A stretch of DNA of 64,000 nucleotides from CAZEQK01 sp964514395. GTDB taxonomy: Bacteria; Bacillota; Bacilli; Tepidibacillales; Tepidibacillaceae. Made by a program: the position numbers and the translations under genes. The stretch spans positions 62,001-126,000 of the forward strand of contig CAZEQK010000003.1 in the NCBI GenBank assembly GCA_964514395.1. The letters are read 5' to 3'. This document shows positions 18,411 through 27,339 of the stretch, one piece after another. The notes beneath the pieces were generated by a model. That model ran no database searches. It was not told the DNA's origin and saw only the letters and a list, made by a program, of their open reading frames with translations. Positions within the stretch are counted from its first letter, which is position 1. Each line of letters opens with the position of its first letter.

Positions 18411-18658
18411 TATAAATAAAAGTTTGAGCGTTTTTTTAATGTTAACGAAGAGATAGGAGAATAATATATCTTATCATTTGTAATAACAAGCGATTTAACA
18501 TCTACATTATTTATTTTTACCACTTCTTTACCATTTTCTACTCTATCTAAAAAATTATATTCTTTTTTACTTTTCGTTTTTTTATTATTCACATCCAAAA
18601 TAGCAATAACATCCTTTGTTCTTACTACAGTATCCCCACCAATATGAATAAACATCAT
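18411..18658 (-). CDS. remB: Extracellular matrix regulator RemB (YaaB), last codons in gap
   Basis: Small protein with the RemB/YaaB pattern: MMFIHIGGDTVVRTKDVIAI at the start and KIYYSPISSLTLKKRSNF at the end, about 82 residues visible, which is the full family length. In Bacillus remB lies between recF and gyrB and affects biofilm matrix gene expression. The final visible codon is a partial TAN at the gap edge, so the stop codon may be its completion. The start ATG 18658 follows GAGGTGAAG and lies 8 bp after the recF stop, so it is probably co-transcribed. An in-frame opening upstream overlaps recF and is not used. Confidence 0.88.
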
Positions 18659-18665
18659 CTTCACC

Positions 18666-19784
18666 TCATTTCTTTTCAATCGACCCATTTTCCACATACA
18701 TCAAAAATGCCTCGTTAATATTAGAAAAATCTATATTATCGATACTTGTCGTTGTAATCATTGTCTGGACTTTATTCTCGATTGCTTTTATTAAATGAGT
18801 TTGTCTTTTTTTATCTAATTCTGATAACACATCATCAAGTAATAGAATGGGGTATTCACCAGTTTCCTCATATATTAATTCAATTTCTGCTAATTTTAAA
18901 GATAAAGCTGTTGTACGCTGCTGACCTTGAGAACCATATAATTGAACATTTATATCATTAACAAAAAATTCAAGATCATCACGATGGGGACCGATTAACG
19001 TAGTCCCACGATATATCTCTTGTTGTCTAACTTTCGTTAGATGATTTTTATATATTTTAATAACGTTAGCTTCTCCTTCATTAAAATCCTCCACTAAAAA
19101 GGAAGGTTTATAGGATATTCTTATATTTTCCTTCCCATCTGTAATATCTGCATGAATAGCATTGGCCCATTTTTGTAATTTATCAATAAAAAGATTTCTT
19201 CTCATCATTACTTTCGTACCATGCTCAATCATTTGCACATCCCAAATATCTAATAACTCTATTTTATTCTTGTTTTCCTTTGAAAAATCCTTTAACAAAT
19301 TGTTCCTCTGTTGGATAATCTTTTGAAACTGGGATAGATGGTGAATATATGAAGGACTTACTTGTCCAATTTCTAAATCGAGAAATTTCCGTCTGTTTTG
19401 TGGACTTCCTTTTACTAAAATTAAATCTTCAGGGGCAAACATGACCACATTAAATGTGCCAATGTATTCACTTAACTTTCTTTTTTCTAAATGATTAACC
19501 TTAGCTTTTTTCCCTTTAGAATTTAATTGTATCTCTAATTCTATATTTCCTAACCTGTTGGCTAGTGAACATTTAATTACAGAAAAAGATTGGTCCCATC
19601 GGACCAATTCTTTATCCTTTGAAGTTCGATGTGATTTAGTCAATGCTAGTAAATATAAGGATTCTAATATATTTGTCTTTCCTTGTGCGTTGTTTCCATA
19701 AATAATATTGATTTTCTGATTAAAAGAGATATTCAAATCTTTGTAATTTCGAAAATTTTTTAATTGGAGATGATTGATATACAA
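18666..19784 (-). CDS. recF: DNA replication and repair protein RecF
   Basis: SMC-like ATPase that helps load RecA at single-strand gaps. The 372-residue protein has Walker A GNNAQGKTN at residues 30-38, the ABC signature region (YGSQGQQRTTALSLKLAE) and Walker B (PILLLDDVLSELD). The start is TTG at 19784 with AGGAGA upstream; the alternative ATG codons lie well inside the domain. It sits in the classical dnaA-dnaN-yaaA-recF-remB-gyrB order. Confidence 0.96.
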   Translation of the reverse strand: MYINHLQLKNFRNYKDLNISFNQKINIIYGNNAQGKTNILESLYLLALTKSHRTSKDKELVRWDQSFSVIKCSLANRLGNIELEIQLNSKGKKAKVNHLEKRKLSEYIGTFNVVMFAPEDLILVKGSPQNRRKFLDLEIGQVSPSYIHHLSQFQKIIQQRNNLLKDFSKENKNKIELLDIWDVQMIEHGTKVMMRRNLFIDKLQKWANAIHADITDGKENIRISYKPSFLVEDFNEGEANVIKIYKNHLTKVRQQEIYRGTTLIGPHRDDLEFFVNDINVQLYGSQGQQRTTALSLKLAEIELIYEETGEYPILLLDDVLSELDKKRQTHLIKAIENKVQTMITTTSIDNIDFSNINEAFLMYVENGSIEKK

Positions 19785-19899
19785 TGAGATCTCTCCTATA
19801 AAGTCGTATTCTAGGGTCTATCTCCCACCATACACATATAAGCCCATATTCACTTTGAATAAAAGCTTTCTATACTAATTATGAAAAAGTGAGAATAGG

Positions 19900-20118
19900 T
19901 TACATTTTATGTTTAATGATATAAGCTCCTACATCGTCTATTTTTATTATATCATTTATATAAAGTTTTTTTCCTCTTCGATCTTCCTTTTCATCATTTA
20001 CATATATTTTATTCTCTAATAAAAAGACTTTAACATGTCCTCCTGATTGAATGATGTTTGCTAATTTTAAAAATTGCCCTAATGTTATATAGTCATCACT
20101 TATAAAAATATCTTCCAT
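19900..20118 (-). CDS. yaaA: S4-domain RNA-binding protein YaaA
   Basis: A 72-residue protein made of one S4-like RNA-binding fold (YITLGQFLKLANIIQSGGHVKVFL...VYVNDEKEDRRGKKL type pattern). In Bacillus it is always found between dnaN and recF and is linked to ribosome assembly; its exact role is not settled. The start ATG at 20118 follows AAGGAG. It ends 115 bp before recF. Confidence 0.92.
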   Translation of the reverse strand: MEDIFISDDYITLGQFLKLANIIQSGGHVKVFLLENKIYVNDEKEDRRGKKLYINDIIKIDDVGAYIIKHKM

Positions 20119-20165
20119 TCAAAGTTCTCCTTTTCAAACTTCGCTTAATCGTTTGATTCATCTAT

Positions 20166-21302
20166 TTAATAAGTTCTAACCGGCAAGATAAGGTGTAACA
20201 TCTTGTCTTGATCATTTGGTTTTATGATAAAAGGACTTAATGCACCAGTAAATTCAATTAATATCTCTTTACTATCAATAGAACGTAATGCATCAATAGT
20301 ATATTTAGCATTAAAGGTAATTTTTATGTCTTCTCCACTACTTTCATTTATTACTATCGTCTCTGTTACCTTCCCTACCTCTGGAAGATTAGATGATATT
20401 TCTAGAATAGAATGATCTAGCATGGATAACTTTACTAAATTATTTTTTGTGTCTTTTGCTAAAAGAGACGCTCTTTCAATTGCGTCTAATAAATGTTTTG
20501 TTTGTAGTATAATCTTACTTTTTCCTTTATCTGGTATTATTCTTGAGATATCAGGATAAGTTCCATCCAATAACCTTGATATAAAGATCAAGTTCCCATT
20601 CTTAATAATCATTTGATTTTCATTTACCATAATTTTTACTAATCTTTGATCGTCATTTAGTATTTTACTTAACTCTTGTAATGATTTTCCTGGTACAACA
20701 ATGTTATGAAGGGATAAATCATCCGAACTTTCAACTACTGCTTCTCTGACTGCTAAACGATGTGAATCTGTAGCGACAAATTTTAAAGCTTTTTGTTCTA
20801 ATTGCCAAAGGACACCAGTTAAGATTGGTCTACTTTCAACGGTTGAAATTGCAAAGATCGTTTGCCTTATCATTGTTTTTAATAATTCACTTTGCATCTG
20901 AAATTCATAATCTTCGTTAATTTGAGGTAAATCAGGGAATTCTTCTGCATCAAATCCGTTTAATCTAAATTCAGATTGTCCAGATTTTATGATTATAGTT
21001 AAGTGATCAATCATATTAAACTCAACTTCATCATTTGGTAATTTTTTTACAATATCAACGATGTATTTGGGAAGTACAATTTGTCCCTCTTTAAATACCT
21101 TTATAATCTCATTCTCATTATCCATGATTGGAATAGTTAATTGAATGGTAATATCTGAATCACTGCTTGTTAATATCAAGCCACTTTCGCTGATATTAAA
21201 TTTTATTCCTGTTAAAATAGGGATTGTTGTTTTCGTTGAAACTGCTTTACTTACATGCTGTAAACTATTTACCAAATAATTTTTTTGAATAATAAAATGC
21301 AT
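20166..21302 (-). CDS. dnaN: DNA polymerase III beta subunit (sliding clamp)
   Basis: Ring-shaped processivity clamp. With the start at ATG 21302 (GGAGG 6 nt upstream) the protein has 378 residues and begins MHFIIQKNYLVNSLQHV, the standard N-terminus; an upstream in-frame ATG adds 14 residues not seen in the family. Three repeated clamp domains are recognisable, and it ends with the conserved LILPVRTY. It lies downstream of dnaA across a 191-bp spacer with origin features, and 47 bp before yaaA. Confidence 0.97.
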   Translation of the reverse strand: MHFIIQKNYLVNSLQHVSKAVSTKTTIPILTGIKFNISESGLILTSSDSDITIQLTIPIMDNENEIIKVFKEGQIVLPKYIVDIVKKLPNDEVEFNMIDHLTIIIKSGQSEFRLNGFDAEEFPDLPQINEDYEFQMQSELLKTMIRQTIFAISTVESRPILTGVLWQLEQKALKFVATDSHRLAVREAVVESSDDLSLHNIVVPGKSLQELSKILNDDQRLVKIMVNENQMIIKNGNLIFISRLLDGTYPDISRIIPDKGKSKIILQTKHLLDAIERASLLAKDTKNNLVKLSMLDHSILEISSNLPEVGKVTETIVINESSGEDIKITFNAKYTIDALRSIDSKEILIEFTGALSPFIIKPNDQDKMLHLILPVRTY

Positions 21303-21493
21303 AATAAACCTCCATATGTGGAATATTCTTTTACTCTTTAGCATATATATATTAAGTTAAATATTTTTTAGTAGTAATAAGGCCTGTTGATATGTTAGTA
21401 AGCAGCTAATTGTTTTAGTAGTACTTACTTTTGTTTGTTGATAAGCTGTGTATAAAATGAATTGATTTTACCCCTTATTTTTAATGATTTTTA
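21303..21493. other. dnaA-dnaN spacer: probable DNA unwinding element of oriC
   Basis: Read on the minus strand (dnaA to dnaN), two DnaA boxes each one base off TTATCCACA (21447-21455 and 21436-21444) stand in tandem. They are followed by runs of TAG trinucleotides on the plus strand (21416-21423 and 21369-21380) and then by an AT-rich stretch. This layout (boxes, DnaA-trio, AT-rich DNA) is that of the Bacillus subtilis unwinding region, which lies in the same spacer. Unwinding here is inferred, not shown. Confidence 0.75.
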
Positions 21494-22852
21494 TTAGTTT
21501 TGTAGCCTTTCCTTTATCGACTTAATATTCTTTTCTAATTCAACGTCTTTCTTCAATTGATTAGTAATTTTATCATAAGCATGAATAACGGTAGAATGGT
21601 CTCTTCCGCCAAATTCTTCACCTATTTTAGGAAGGGAGAAATCAGTTAACTCTCTTGCTAAATACATGGCGATTTGTCTTGGAAAGGCGACAATTCTCGT
21701 TCTTTTTTTCGCTTTAAAATCCTCTAATTTTAAATTAAAATGAGTTGCAACTTGCTGTTGGATATCGTGTATTGTAATTATTTTTGGTTTAGAAGCAGGA
21801 ATGATATCCTTTAATGCTTCAGAAGCTAAATCTACATTCATGTCCTTATTAATTAATGAGGAATAAGCAACTACTCTAATGAGAGCTCCTTCTAATTCGC
21901 GAATATTAGAGTCGATTTGATTTGCTATATAAATCATAACTTCATTTGGTATATCTAAATTTTCTGCTCTCGCTTTCTTTCTTAAAATTGCAATTCTTGT
22001 TTCAAGATCTGGGGGCTGAATATCTGTTATTAAACCCCATTCAAACCTAGATCGTAATCTGTCCTCTAATGTAGGTATTTCCTTTGGTGGTCTATCACTT
22101 GAGATAATAATTTGTTTATCTGCCTCATGTAATGCATTAAATGTATGGAAAAATTCTTCTTGTGTTTGCTCTTTCCCAGCTAAAAATTGAATATCGTCAA
22201 TTAATAGGATATCAATATTTCTATATTTATTTCTAAATTCTACTGTTTTATTGTCACGAATTGAATTAATAAATTGATTAGTAAAATTTTCAGATGAAAT
22301 ATATAGTACACTTGCATTTTTATTATGCTCTATCACATAATGGCCAATTGCATGCATTAAATGTGTTTTCCCTAGACCAACACCGCCATAAATAAATAAA
22401 GGATTATAAGCCTTTGCTGGTGCTTCAGCTACTGCTAAGGACGCAGCATGAGCAAAGCGATTTCCTGTTCCAATGACAAAGGTATCAAAAACATACTTCG
22501 GATTTAGGATTGGCTTCATAATCTTACTGTAATTTTCTTCATCATTGAATCTTCTGTTATCAAAATCCATATTATCATTTTGATCTAAATCTATATCCTG
22601 GGCTGATGAAGGAGTAATAAATTTAATATTTAATTTTTCGCCAATGATTTCATATAAAGTGTCTTGAATTAATGTTAGATATCTTGATTCAAGCCAATCT
22701 CTAGCAAATTCATTGGGTGCAATAATAGTAAGCATATCATTCTCTAATGAAGATGCTTTTGTAGATTGTAACCATGTTTCAAAGCTAGGTTTACTTAATT
22801 TTGTTTCAATAATATTTAGTACTTTTTGCCATAAAGGATTTAATTGTTCCAC
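21494..22852 (-). CDS. dnaA: Chromosomal replication initiator protein DnaA
   Basis: Binds DnaA boxes and melts the origin. The 452-residue protein has domain I (KPSFETWLQSTKA), a variable acidic linker (about 85-115), the AAA+ domain with Walker A GGVGLGKT (156-163) and Walker B ILLIDD (215-220), and domain IV with the box-reading GGRDHSTVIHAYDKI near residue 420. I choose GTG at 22852 because AGGGGG lies 6 nt upstream and the N-terminus then matches the family; a GTG at 22873 has no RBS. It is flanked on both sides by DnaA-box clusters, so autoregulation is likely. Confidence 0.97.
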   Translation of the reverse strand: MEQLNPLWQKVLNIIETKLSKPSFETWLQSTKASSLENDMLTIIAPNEFARDWLESRYLTLIQDTLYEIIGEKLNIKFITPSSAQDIDLDQNDNMDFDNRRFNDEENYSKIMKPILNPKYVFDTFVIGTGNRFAHAASLAVAEAPAKAYNPLFIYGGVGLGKTHLMHAIGHYVIEHNKNASVLYISSENFTNQFINSIRDNKTVEFRNKYRNIDILLIDDIQFLAGKEQTQEEFFHTFNALHEADKQIIISSDRPPKEIPTLEDRLRSRFEWGLITDIQPPDLETRIAILRKKARAENLDIPNEVMIYIANQIDSNIRELEGALIRVVAYSSLINKDMNVDLASEALKDIIPASKPKIITIHDIQQQVATHFNLKLEDFKAKKRTRIVAFPRQIAMYLARELTDFSLPKIGEEFGGRDHSTVIHAYDKITNQLKKDVELEKNIKSIKERLQN

Positions 22853-23297
22853 CGTAAGCCCCCTTATATCCACAGGAGTATATGTATTTTGTGGATAAAA
22901 TATCGTTAATTTATGAAGAATAATGGTTTATATTCACACCATAACGGATGATGTGAATAAAAAATCCACAACCTGTGTTAAATGTCCACAATCTTATCCA
23001 CAAGTTGTGAATATCTTTTTGTAAAATATTAAATATTCACCAGTCAAATCAAAAACATGATATCAAATAAAACCTATATAATCAATGGTTTTATTGTATT
23101 TATCCACAATTACTATAACTTGTGTATTATACTTATCAACAATACTATATTTTGTTTATAAGTTGTAAACAAATTGTCTAATATTGTAGAAATTGATATT
23201 TTATTTATCCACAACGTCTTATTTTAGCCGTTAATTATTTCCTCAATGTGGATAAATAGATTATTTGTTCTGTTTTTTATCGTTTTCTTTTGAAATC
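22853..23297. other. oriC: Origin of replication, DnaA-box cluster upstream of dnaA
   Basis: Five perfect DnaA boxes (TTATCCACA or its complement): 22890-22898 and 23247-23255 in one orientation; 22994-23002, 23100-23108 and 23205-23213 in the other. Several one-mismatch boxes lie between them, for example at 22951-22959, 22963-22971 and 23132-23140. The region is very AT-rich and non-coding, and it separates the divergent dnaA and rpmH genes. Together with the dnaA-dnaN spacer it forms a bipartite origin of the Bacillus type. Confidence 0.93.
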
Positions 23298-23327
23298 TTG
23301 ACAGATGATAGCGTTAGTTGATAGAAT
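23298..23327 (+). promoter_or_regulatory. Sigma-A type promoter of rpmH
   Basis: TTGACA (23298-23303), 18-bp spacer, TAGAAT (23322-23327). It starts the rpmH-rnpA-yidD-spoIIIJ-jag transcription unit, about 50 bp before the rpmH start codon. Confidence 0.8.
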
Positions 23328-23378
23328 AGCTAAGAATGTCTTTGAAAATTTCTAATCCTCAAGAGGGGGTGTAAATAT

Positions 23379-23513
23379 ATGAAACCAACTTTTCAACCAA
23401 ACGTACGTAAAAGAAAAAAGGTACATGGATTTCGTCAAAGAATGAGTACTAAGAATGGCCGCAATGTTTTAAGCGCCCGCCGTAGAAAAGGAAGAAAAGT
23501 AATTTCTGCATAG
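23379..23513 (+). CDS. rpmH: 50S ribosomal protein L34
   Basis: A 44-residue, highly basic protein that begins MKPTFQPNVRKRKKVHGFR and ends in a run of Arg and Lys, an almost invariant L34 pattern. AGAGGGGG lies 9 nt upstream of the ATG. It is the first gene to the right of the origin, as in nearly all bacteria. A terminator-like hairpin follows, so downstream genes are probably expressed at lower levels. Confidence 0.98.
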   Translation: MKPTFQPNVRKRKKVHGFRQRMSTKNGRNVLSARRRKGRKVISA

Positions 23514-23547
23514 GCCACCTTTTAAGTGGTCTTTTTTCTTTTTTTTA
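23514..23547 (+). terminator. Terminator or attenuator after rpmH
   Basis: Hairpin GGCCACC...GTGGTC followed by a long T-rich run directly after the rpmH stop. It probably limits read-through into rnpA. Confidence 0.75.
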
Positions 23548-23720
23548 AAATATTGATAATTGGTAATATCCATTAATTATTTAGGTAAAAATTATAATAT
23601 TTTAAAACATATTTTTAGTTTATAATAAGTGATGTGGTAAAATAGGTTTAATCATTGAATAATAAACCTATACTTCACATAGAACTTTTAAAAATTTTTT
23701 TCTGTGTGGAGGTTTTATTT

Positions 23721-24071
23721 TTGCAAAGTAAGTATCGATTAAAGAAAAGAAAAGACTTTAGAAAAGTTTATAATAGAGGGAAATCTATAGCTAATCGCGA
23801 ATTAGTCTTATTTATTCTTAAAAATCCGCAAATAGAGGATTTTCGTTTAGGGATTTCTGTAAGTAAAAAAGTAGGGAATGCTGTAATTAGGAATCGGGTG
23901 AAGCGATTAATTAAAGAGGCTTTTCGCAAAGTTACAGCACAAAATAGCGTGCAAAAGAATATAGACTTGATTATTATTGCGCGGAAATCTACTGCTGATA
24001 TGGACTATGTTCGTTTTACAAGAAGCCTTACTGATTTATTATTAAAAGCAAAGCTATTTGATAAAGATTAA
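23721..24071 (+). CDS. rnpA: Ribonuclease P protein component
   Basis: Protein partner of the RNase P ribozyme, which matures tRNA 5' ends. I place the start at TTG 23721, after GGAGG, giving 116 residues beginning MQSKYRLKKRKDFRKVY, the family N-terminus. The RNR-type motif is visible as KVGNAVIRNRVKRLIKEAFR. Upstream in-frame codons give a hydrophobic extension not found in the family. It lies between rpmH and yidD in the usual order. Confidence 0.95.
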   Translation: MQSKYRLKKRKDFRKVYNRGKSIANRELVLFILKNPQIEDFRLGISVSKKVGNAVIRNRVKRLIKEAFRKVTAQNSVQKNIDLIIIARKSTADMDYVRFTRSLTDLLLKAKLFDKD

Positions 24072-24135
24072 AATATTAAGGTAATTTTAAGAATAAATTA
24101 CTGTATACATATTCTTAAAATAGAGGTGTTGAGTC

Positions 24136-24360
24136 ATTATAAAAAAATTATTCCTTTCCTTAATTCGTTTTTATCGCAAATATATATCACCGATAAAGCC
24201 ACCCACATGTCGTTTTTATCCTACTTGTTCAGCCTATGCTTTAGAGGCAATACATGAGCATGGAGTGGTAAAAGGTGGATGGATGTCTACAAAGAGAATT
24301 GCAAAGTGTCATCCGTTCCATCCTGGCGGGTATGATCCGGTACCAAAAAAGAAACCTTAA
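24136..24360 (+). CDS. yidD: Membrane protein insertion efficiency factor YidD, non-standard start codon
   Basis: The 74-residue product contains FLSLIRFYRKYISPIKPPTCRFYPTCSAYALEAI-type blocks and ends CHPFHPGGYDPVPKKKP, the full YidD pattern with its three conserved Cys. It is thought to help YidC-dependent insertion. In frame, a TGA lies at 24130-24132 and no ATG, GTG or TTG occurs before the conserved KKLF, so translation must begin at ATT 24136 or ATA 24139. GAGGTG at 24124-24129 is well placed for ATT. It is 22 bp ahead of spoIIIJ. Confidence 0.88.
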   Translation: MIKKLFLSLIRFYRKYISPIKPPTCRFYPTCSAYALEAIHEHGVVKGGWMSTKRIAKCHPFHPGGYDPVPKKKP

Positions 24361-24382
24361 TAATTTAGAGGAGGAGTTGTTT

Positions 24383-25111
24383 TTGAAAAAACGCTCGATA
24401 TTTTTTTTGATTGTAATAGCTTTGATGTTTATTAGTACTGGTTGCTCTGCTAGTCCTAATACGCCGATAGATCCTAATAACGGGATTTGGGATAAATATT
24501 TTGTTTCCCCTTTAGCGCAGGCATTAGATTTCTTTGCTAAAATATTGTTCAATAATTATGGACTTTCCATTATACTAGTTACTATATTAATTCGTTTTCT
24601 AGTTTTACCATTAATGATGACTCAGATTAAAAGCTCAAAAGCAATGCAACAACTACAACCTGAAATTAAAAAAATAAGAGAGAAATTTAAGGATAACTCA
24701 CAAAAAGTGCAAGAGGAAACAATGAAGCTTTTTCAACAGCACAATGTTAATCCTTTGTCTGGTTGTTTACCGCTCATTGTTCAAATGCCAATTTTAATCG
24801 CGTTTTATCATGCAATCATGAGAAATGCGAATATAGCCCATTCATCCTTTTTGTGGTTACAACTTGGTCAACCAGATCCGCTCTATATTTTACCTGTTTT
24901 AGCTGCTATTACGACATATATTCAAACAAAGACTATGGGATCAACAAGTGTTAGTAGCCAAGCGGCACAACAACAGAAAATCATGACATACTTTATGCCA
25001 GCTATGATTTTGTTCTTTAGTTTACAATTTGCTTCAGCGTTAGCTTTATATTGGGTAATAGGAAATATCTTTACTATTGTTCAAACGAAATTTGTAAAAG
25101 GAATAAAATAG
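24383..25111 (+). CDS. spoIIIJ: Membrane protein insertase YidC/OxaI (SpoIIIJ)
   Basis: Inserts and folds membrane proteins. Start TTG 24383 after GAGGAG; an upstream in-frame opening overlaps yidD. The 242-residue lipoprotein has a signal peptide with lipobox STGC (Cys20), then the five-helix YidC core: ILIRFLVLPLMMTQIKSSK with the conserved hydrophilic-groove Arg, a charged cytoplasmic hairpin, and PLIVQMPILIAFYHAI. In Bacillus this paralogue at the origin is SpoIIIJ, needed for forespore sigma-G activity; that role is inferred from position. Confidence 0.95.
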   Translation: MKKRSIFFLIVIALMFISTGCSASPNTPIDPNNGIWDKYFVSPLAQALDFFAKILFNNYGLSIILVTILIRFLVLPLMMTQIKSSKAMQQLQPEIKKIREKFKDNSQKVQEETMKLFQQHNVNPLSGCLPLIVQMPILIAFYHAIMRNANIAHSSFLWLQLGQPDPLYILPVLAAITTYIQTKTMGSTSVSSQAAQQQKIMTYFMPAMILFFSLQFASALALYWVIGNIFTIVQTKFVKGIK

Positions 25112-25131
25112 TAATTGGGGGGGCATTAAAT

Positions 25132-25761
25132 ATGAAAAAGATAATAGCTACAGGCAAAACTGTAGAAGAAGCTGTTAGTTCAGCCCTCAGAGAATTGAAT
25201 GCAACAGAAGATAAGGTAAAAGTGAATATTCTTGAAAAACCAACGAAAAGATTATTTGGTTTAATGGGTTCAAAAGAGGCTGTTGTTGAGGTAGAGTTAC
25301 TTCAAAGCACAGGACATATAGATGTAGCAAAGACTTTTTTAACAGATATCTTTCAAACCATGAATGTTCCTGTGGAAATAGAACAAATGGATCAAGACAA
25401 CTATAATATCTTGTTAAATCTAGTTGGGGCTGATTTAGGAATACTAATTGGCAGAAGAGGTCAAACATTAGATGCTCTTCAGTATTTAGTAAATATAGTT
25501 GTCAACAAAAATAATAAAGATGAAAAAATGCGAATTATTTTAGATGCTGAAAATTATCGTAAAAGAAGAAAAGCAACACTTGAAGATCTAGCCGATAAGT
25601 TAGCAAATAAGGTGTTGAGGACGGGTAAGGATGTTGTATTAGAGCCTATGACTCCACTCGAAAGAAAAATCATTCATACACAATTACAGAATCATGGTCG
25701 AGTGCAAACATACAGTCTTGGTGAAGAGCCGAATCGAAAAGTAGTCATTACAAAAAAATAG
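25132..25761 (+). CDS. jag: RNA-binding protein Jag (KhpB/EloR)
   Basis: A 209-residue protein with a Jag-N domain (residues 1-50, ATGKTVEEAVSSALRELN), a KH domain with the GRRGQTLDALQYL loop near 105, and an R3H domain at the C-terminus (EPMTPLERKIIHTQLQNH). It binds RNA and in related Firmicutes acts with KhpA in cell elongation. Start ATG 25132 after GGGGGG; it lies 20 bp downstream of spoIIIJ, a fixed partnership. A strong terminator follows. Confidence 0.95.
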   Translation: MKKIIATGKTVEEAVSSALRELNATEDKVKVNILEKPTKRLFGLMGSKEAVVEVELLQSTGHIDVAKTFLTDIFQTMNVPVEIEQMDQDNYNILLNLVGADLGILIGRRGQTLDALQYLVNIVVNKNNKDEKMRIILDAENYRKRRKATLEDLADKLANKVLRTGKDVVLEPMTPLERKIIHTQLQNHGRVQTYSLGEEPNRKVVITKK

Positions 25762-25775
25762 ATAAACATTAAATT

Positions 25776-25801
25776 CCCTGTATGATACAGGGTTTTTTTT
25801 T
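25776..25801 (+). terminator. Terminator after jag
   Basis: CCCTGTAT / ATACAGGG hairpin followed by nine T; ends the rpmH-to-jag unit. Confidence 0.85.
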
Positions 25802-25950
25802 GATATTAATTTTAGCCTTTATTAAAATAAGAAATTGGGAAAGATATTAAAGTATTATTTTTTTGTCAAATGCGGATTTTTTTTGTTTTTTTAGCTTGAA
25901 AATGGTATTCTATTTTATTAGTAAAATTAATTATTTTTGGAGTGAATGTT

Positions 25951-27324
25951 ATGGATTACGATACAATCGCAGCCATTTCCACACCTATTGGTGAAGGTGG
26001 TATTGCTATCATTAGAGTTAGTGGAGATGAGGCAATAGAAAAAGTAGATCAATTGTTTAAAGGAAAAAAACATCTAACGGAAGTAGATAGTCATACGATA
26101 AATTATGGTCGTTTGGTTGACTCCAACGACGAAATAATAGATGAAGTGATGGTTTCGGTGATGAAGGCACCTAAAACTTTTACTACGGAAGATATTGTTG
26201 AGATAAATTGTCATGGTGGGTTGGTTTCAACAAATAGAGCATTACAGCTTGTTCTAGAAAGTGGTATCCGTATAGCTGAGCCTGGTGAATTTACAAAAAG
26301 AGCCTTTTTAAATGGTAGAATAGATCTTTCGCAAGCTGAGGCTATTATCGATCTTATTCGTTCTAAGACCGATAGAGCCATGAAAATTGCTATGAAGCAA
26401 GTAGAAGGAAAACTATCTAAAGCTATTAAAGAGATCAGACAGGATTTACTTGAGGTATTAGCTCATATTGAGGTTTCTATTGACTATCCAGAACATGATG
26501 TAGAATCTGTGACACATGATTTTTTATTAAGTAAATCATTAGATGTTAAAAATAAAATCAATAAACTAATTCATCAAGCAGAGCAAGGGAAAATATTAAG
26601 AGATGGGATTTCTACTGTAATTATTGGAAAACCTAATGTAGGGAAATCTTCATTATTAAATATTTTGTTAGACGAGAATAAGGCTATTGTAACAGAAATA
26701 CCTGGCACAACAAGAGACATTATTGAAGAATATATTAATATCAATGGTATCCCTCTAAAAATAATCGATACAGCTGGTATTCGTGAAACAGACGATATAG
26801 TGGAGAGGATGGGAGTAGAAAAATCTAAAAGGGCTTTAGAAGAGGCTGATTTAGTATTATTTGTGTTTAATCATAACGAACCTTTAACTGAAGATGAATT
26901 AAAGCTGTTAGAAGTAGTAAAGAACTATAAATCAATCGTAATTATTAATAAGACAGATCTACCTAATAAATTAGAGATAGAAATAATAAAGAAAATATTA
27001 CAACAGTCTACTATAATATATACATCTATAAAAGAAAACAAAGGAATTGAAGATTTAGAGAATGAAATCAGCCAATTATTTTTAAAAGGGCAAATGAATG
27101 CTGATGATCTTACCTATGTCTCAAATAGTAGACATATTTCTTTGTTAAAAAAGAGTAATAAAAGTATAGAAGATGCAAAGGATGCTATTGAACAATGGCT
27201 ACCAATTGATATGATAGCTATAGATTTAAAAAACACTTGGGCTTATCTTGGTGAGATTATTGGTGATTCTATTGGCGAGGATTTAACAAATCAAATTTTT
27301 TCTCAATTTTGTGTTGGAAAGTAG
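25951..27324 (+). CDS. mnmE: tRNA uridine-5-carboxymethylaminomethyl(34) synthesis GTPase MnmE
   Basis: With MnmG it modifies U34 of tRNAs reading split codon boxes. The 457-residue protein has the N-terminal tetrahydrofolate-binding domain, the inserted G domain (G1 GKPNVGKSS, G3 DTAG, G4 NKTD) and the invariant C-terminal CxGK as CVGK. Start ATG 25951 with GGAG 8 nt upstream; the in-frame GTG at 25942 overlaps that RBS. mnmG follows after 15 bp. Confidence 0.97.
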   Translation: MDYDTIAAISTPIGEGGIAIIRVSGDEAIEKVDQLFKGKKHLTEVDSHTINYGRLVDSNDEIIDEVMVSVMKAPKTFTTEDIVEINCHGGLVSTNRALQLVLESGIRIAEPGEFTKRAFLNGRIDLSQAEAIIDLIRSKTDRAMKIAMKQVEGKLSKAIKEIRQDLLEVLAHIEVSIDYPEHDVESVTHDFLLSKSLDVKNKINKLIHQAEQGKILRDGISTVIIGKPNVGKSSLLNILLDENKAIVTEIPGTTRDIIEEYININGIPLKIIDTAGIRETDDIVERMGVEKSKRALEEADLVLFVFNHNEPLTEDELKLLEVVKNYKSIVIINKTDLPNKLEIEIIKKILQQSTIIYTSIKENKGIEDLENEISQLFLKGQMNADDLTYVSNSRHISLLKKSNKSIEDAKDAIEQWLPIDMIAIDLKNTWAYLGEIIGDSIGEDLTNQIFSQFCVGK

Positions 27325-27339
27325 TTTGGAGGGGACTTT

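Noticed and set aside
18659..18697. In-frame upstream extension of remB
   Set aside because: It overlaps recF, lacks an RBS, and adds residues not seen in RemB; ATG 18658 fits better.
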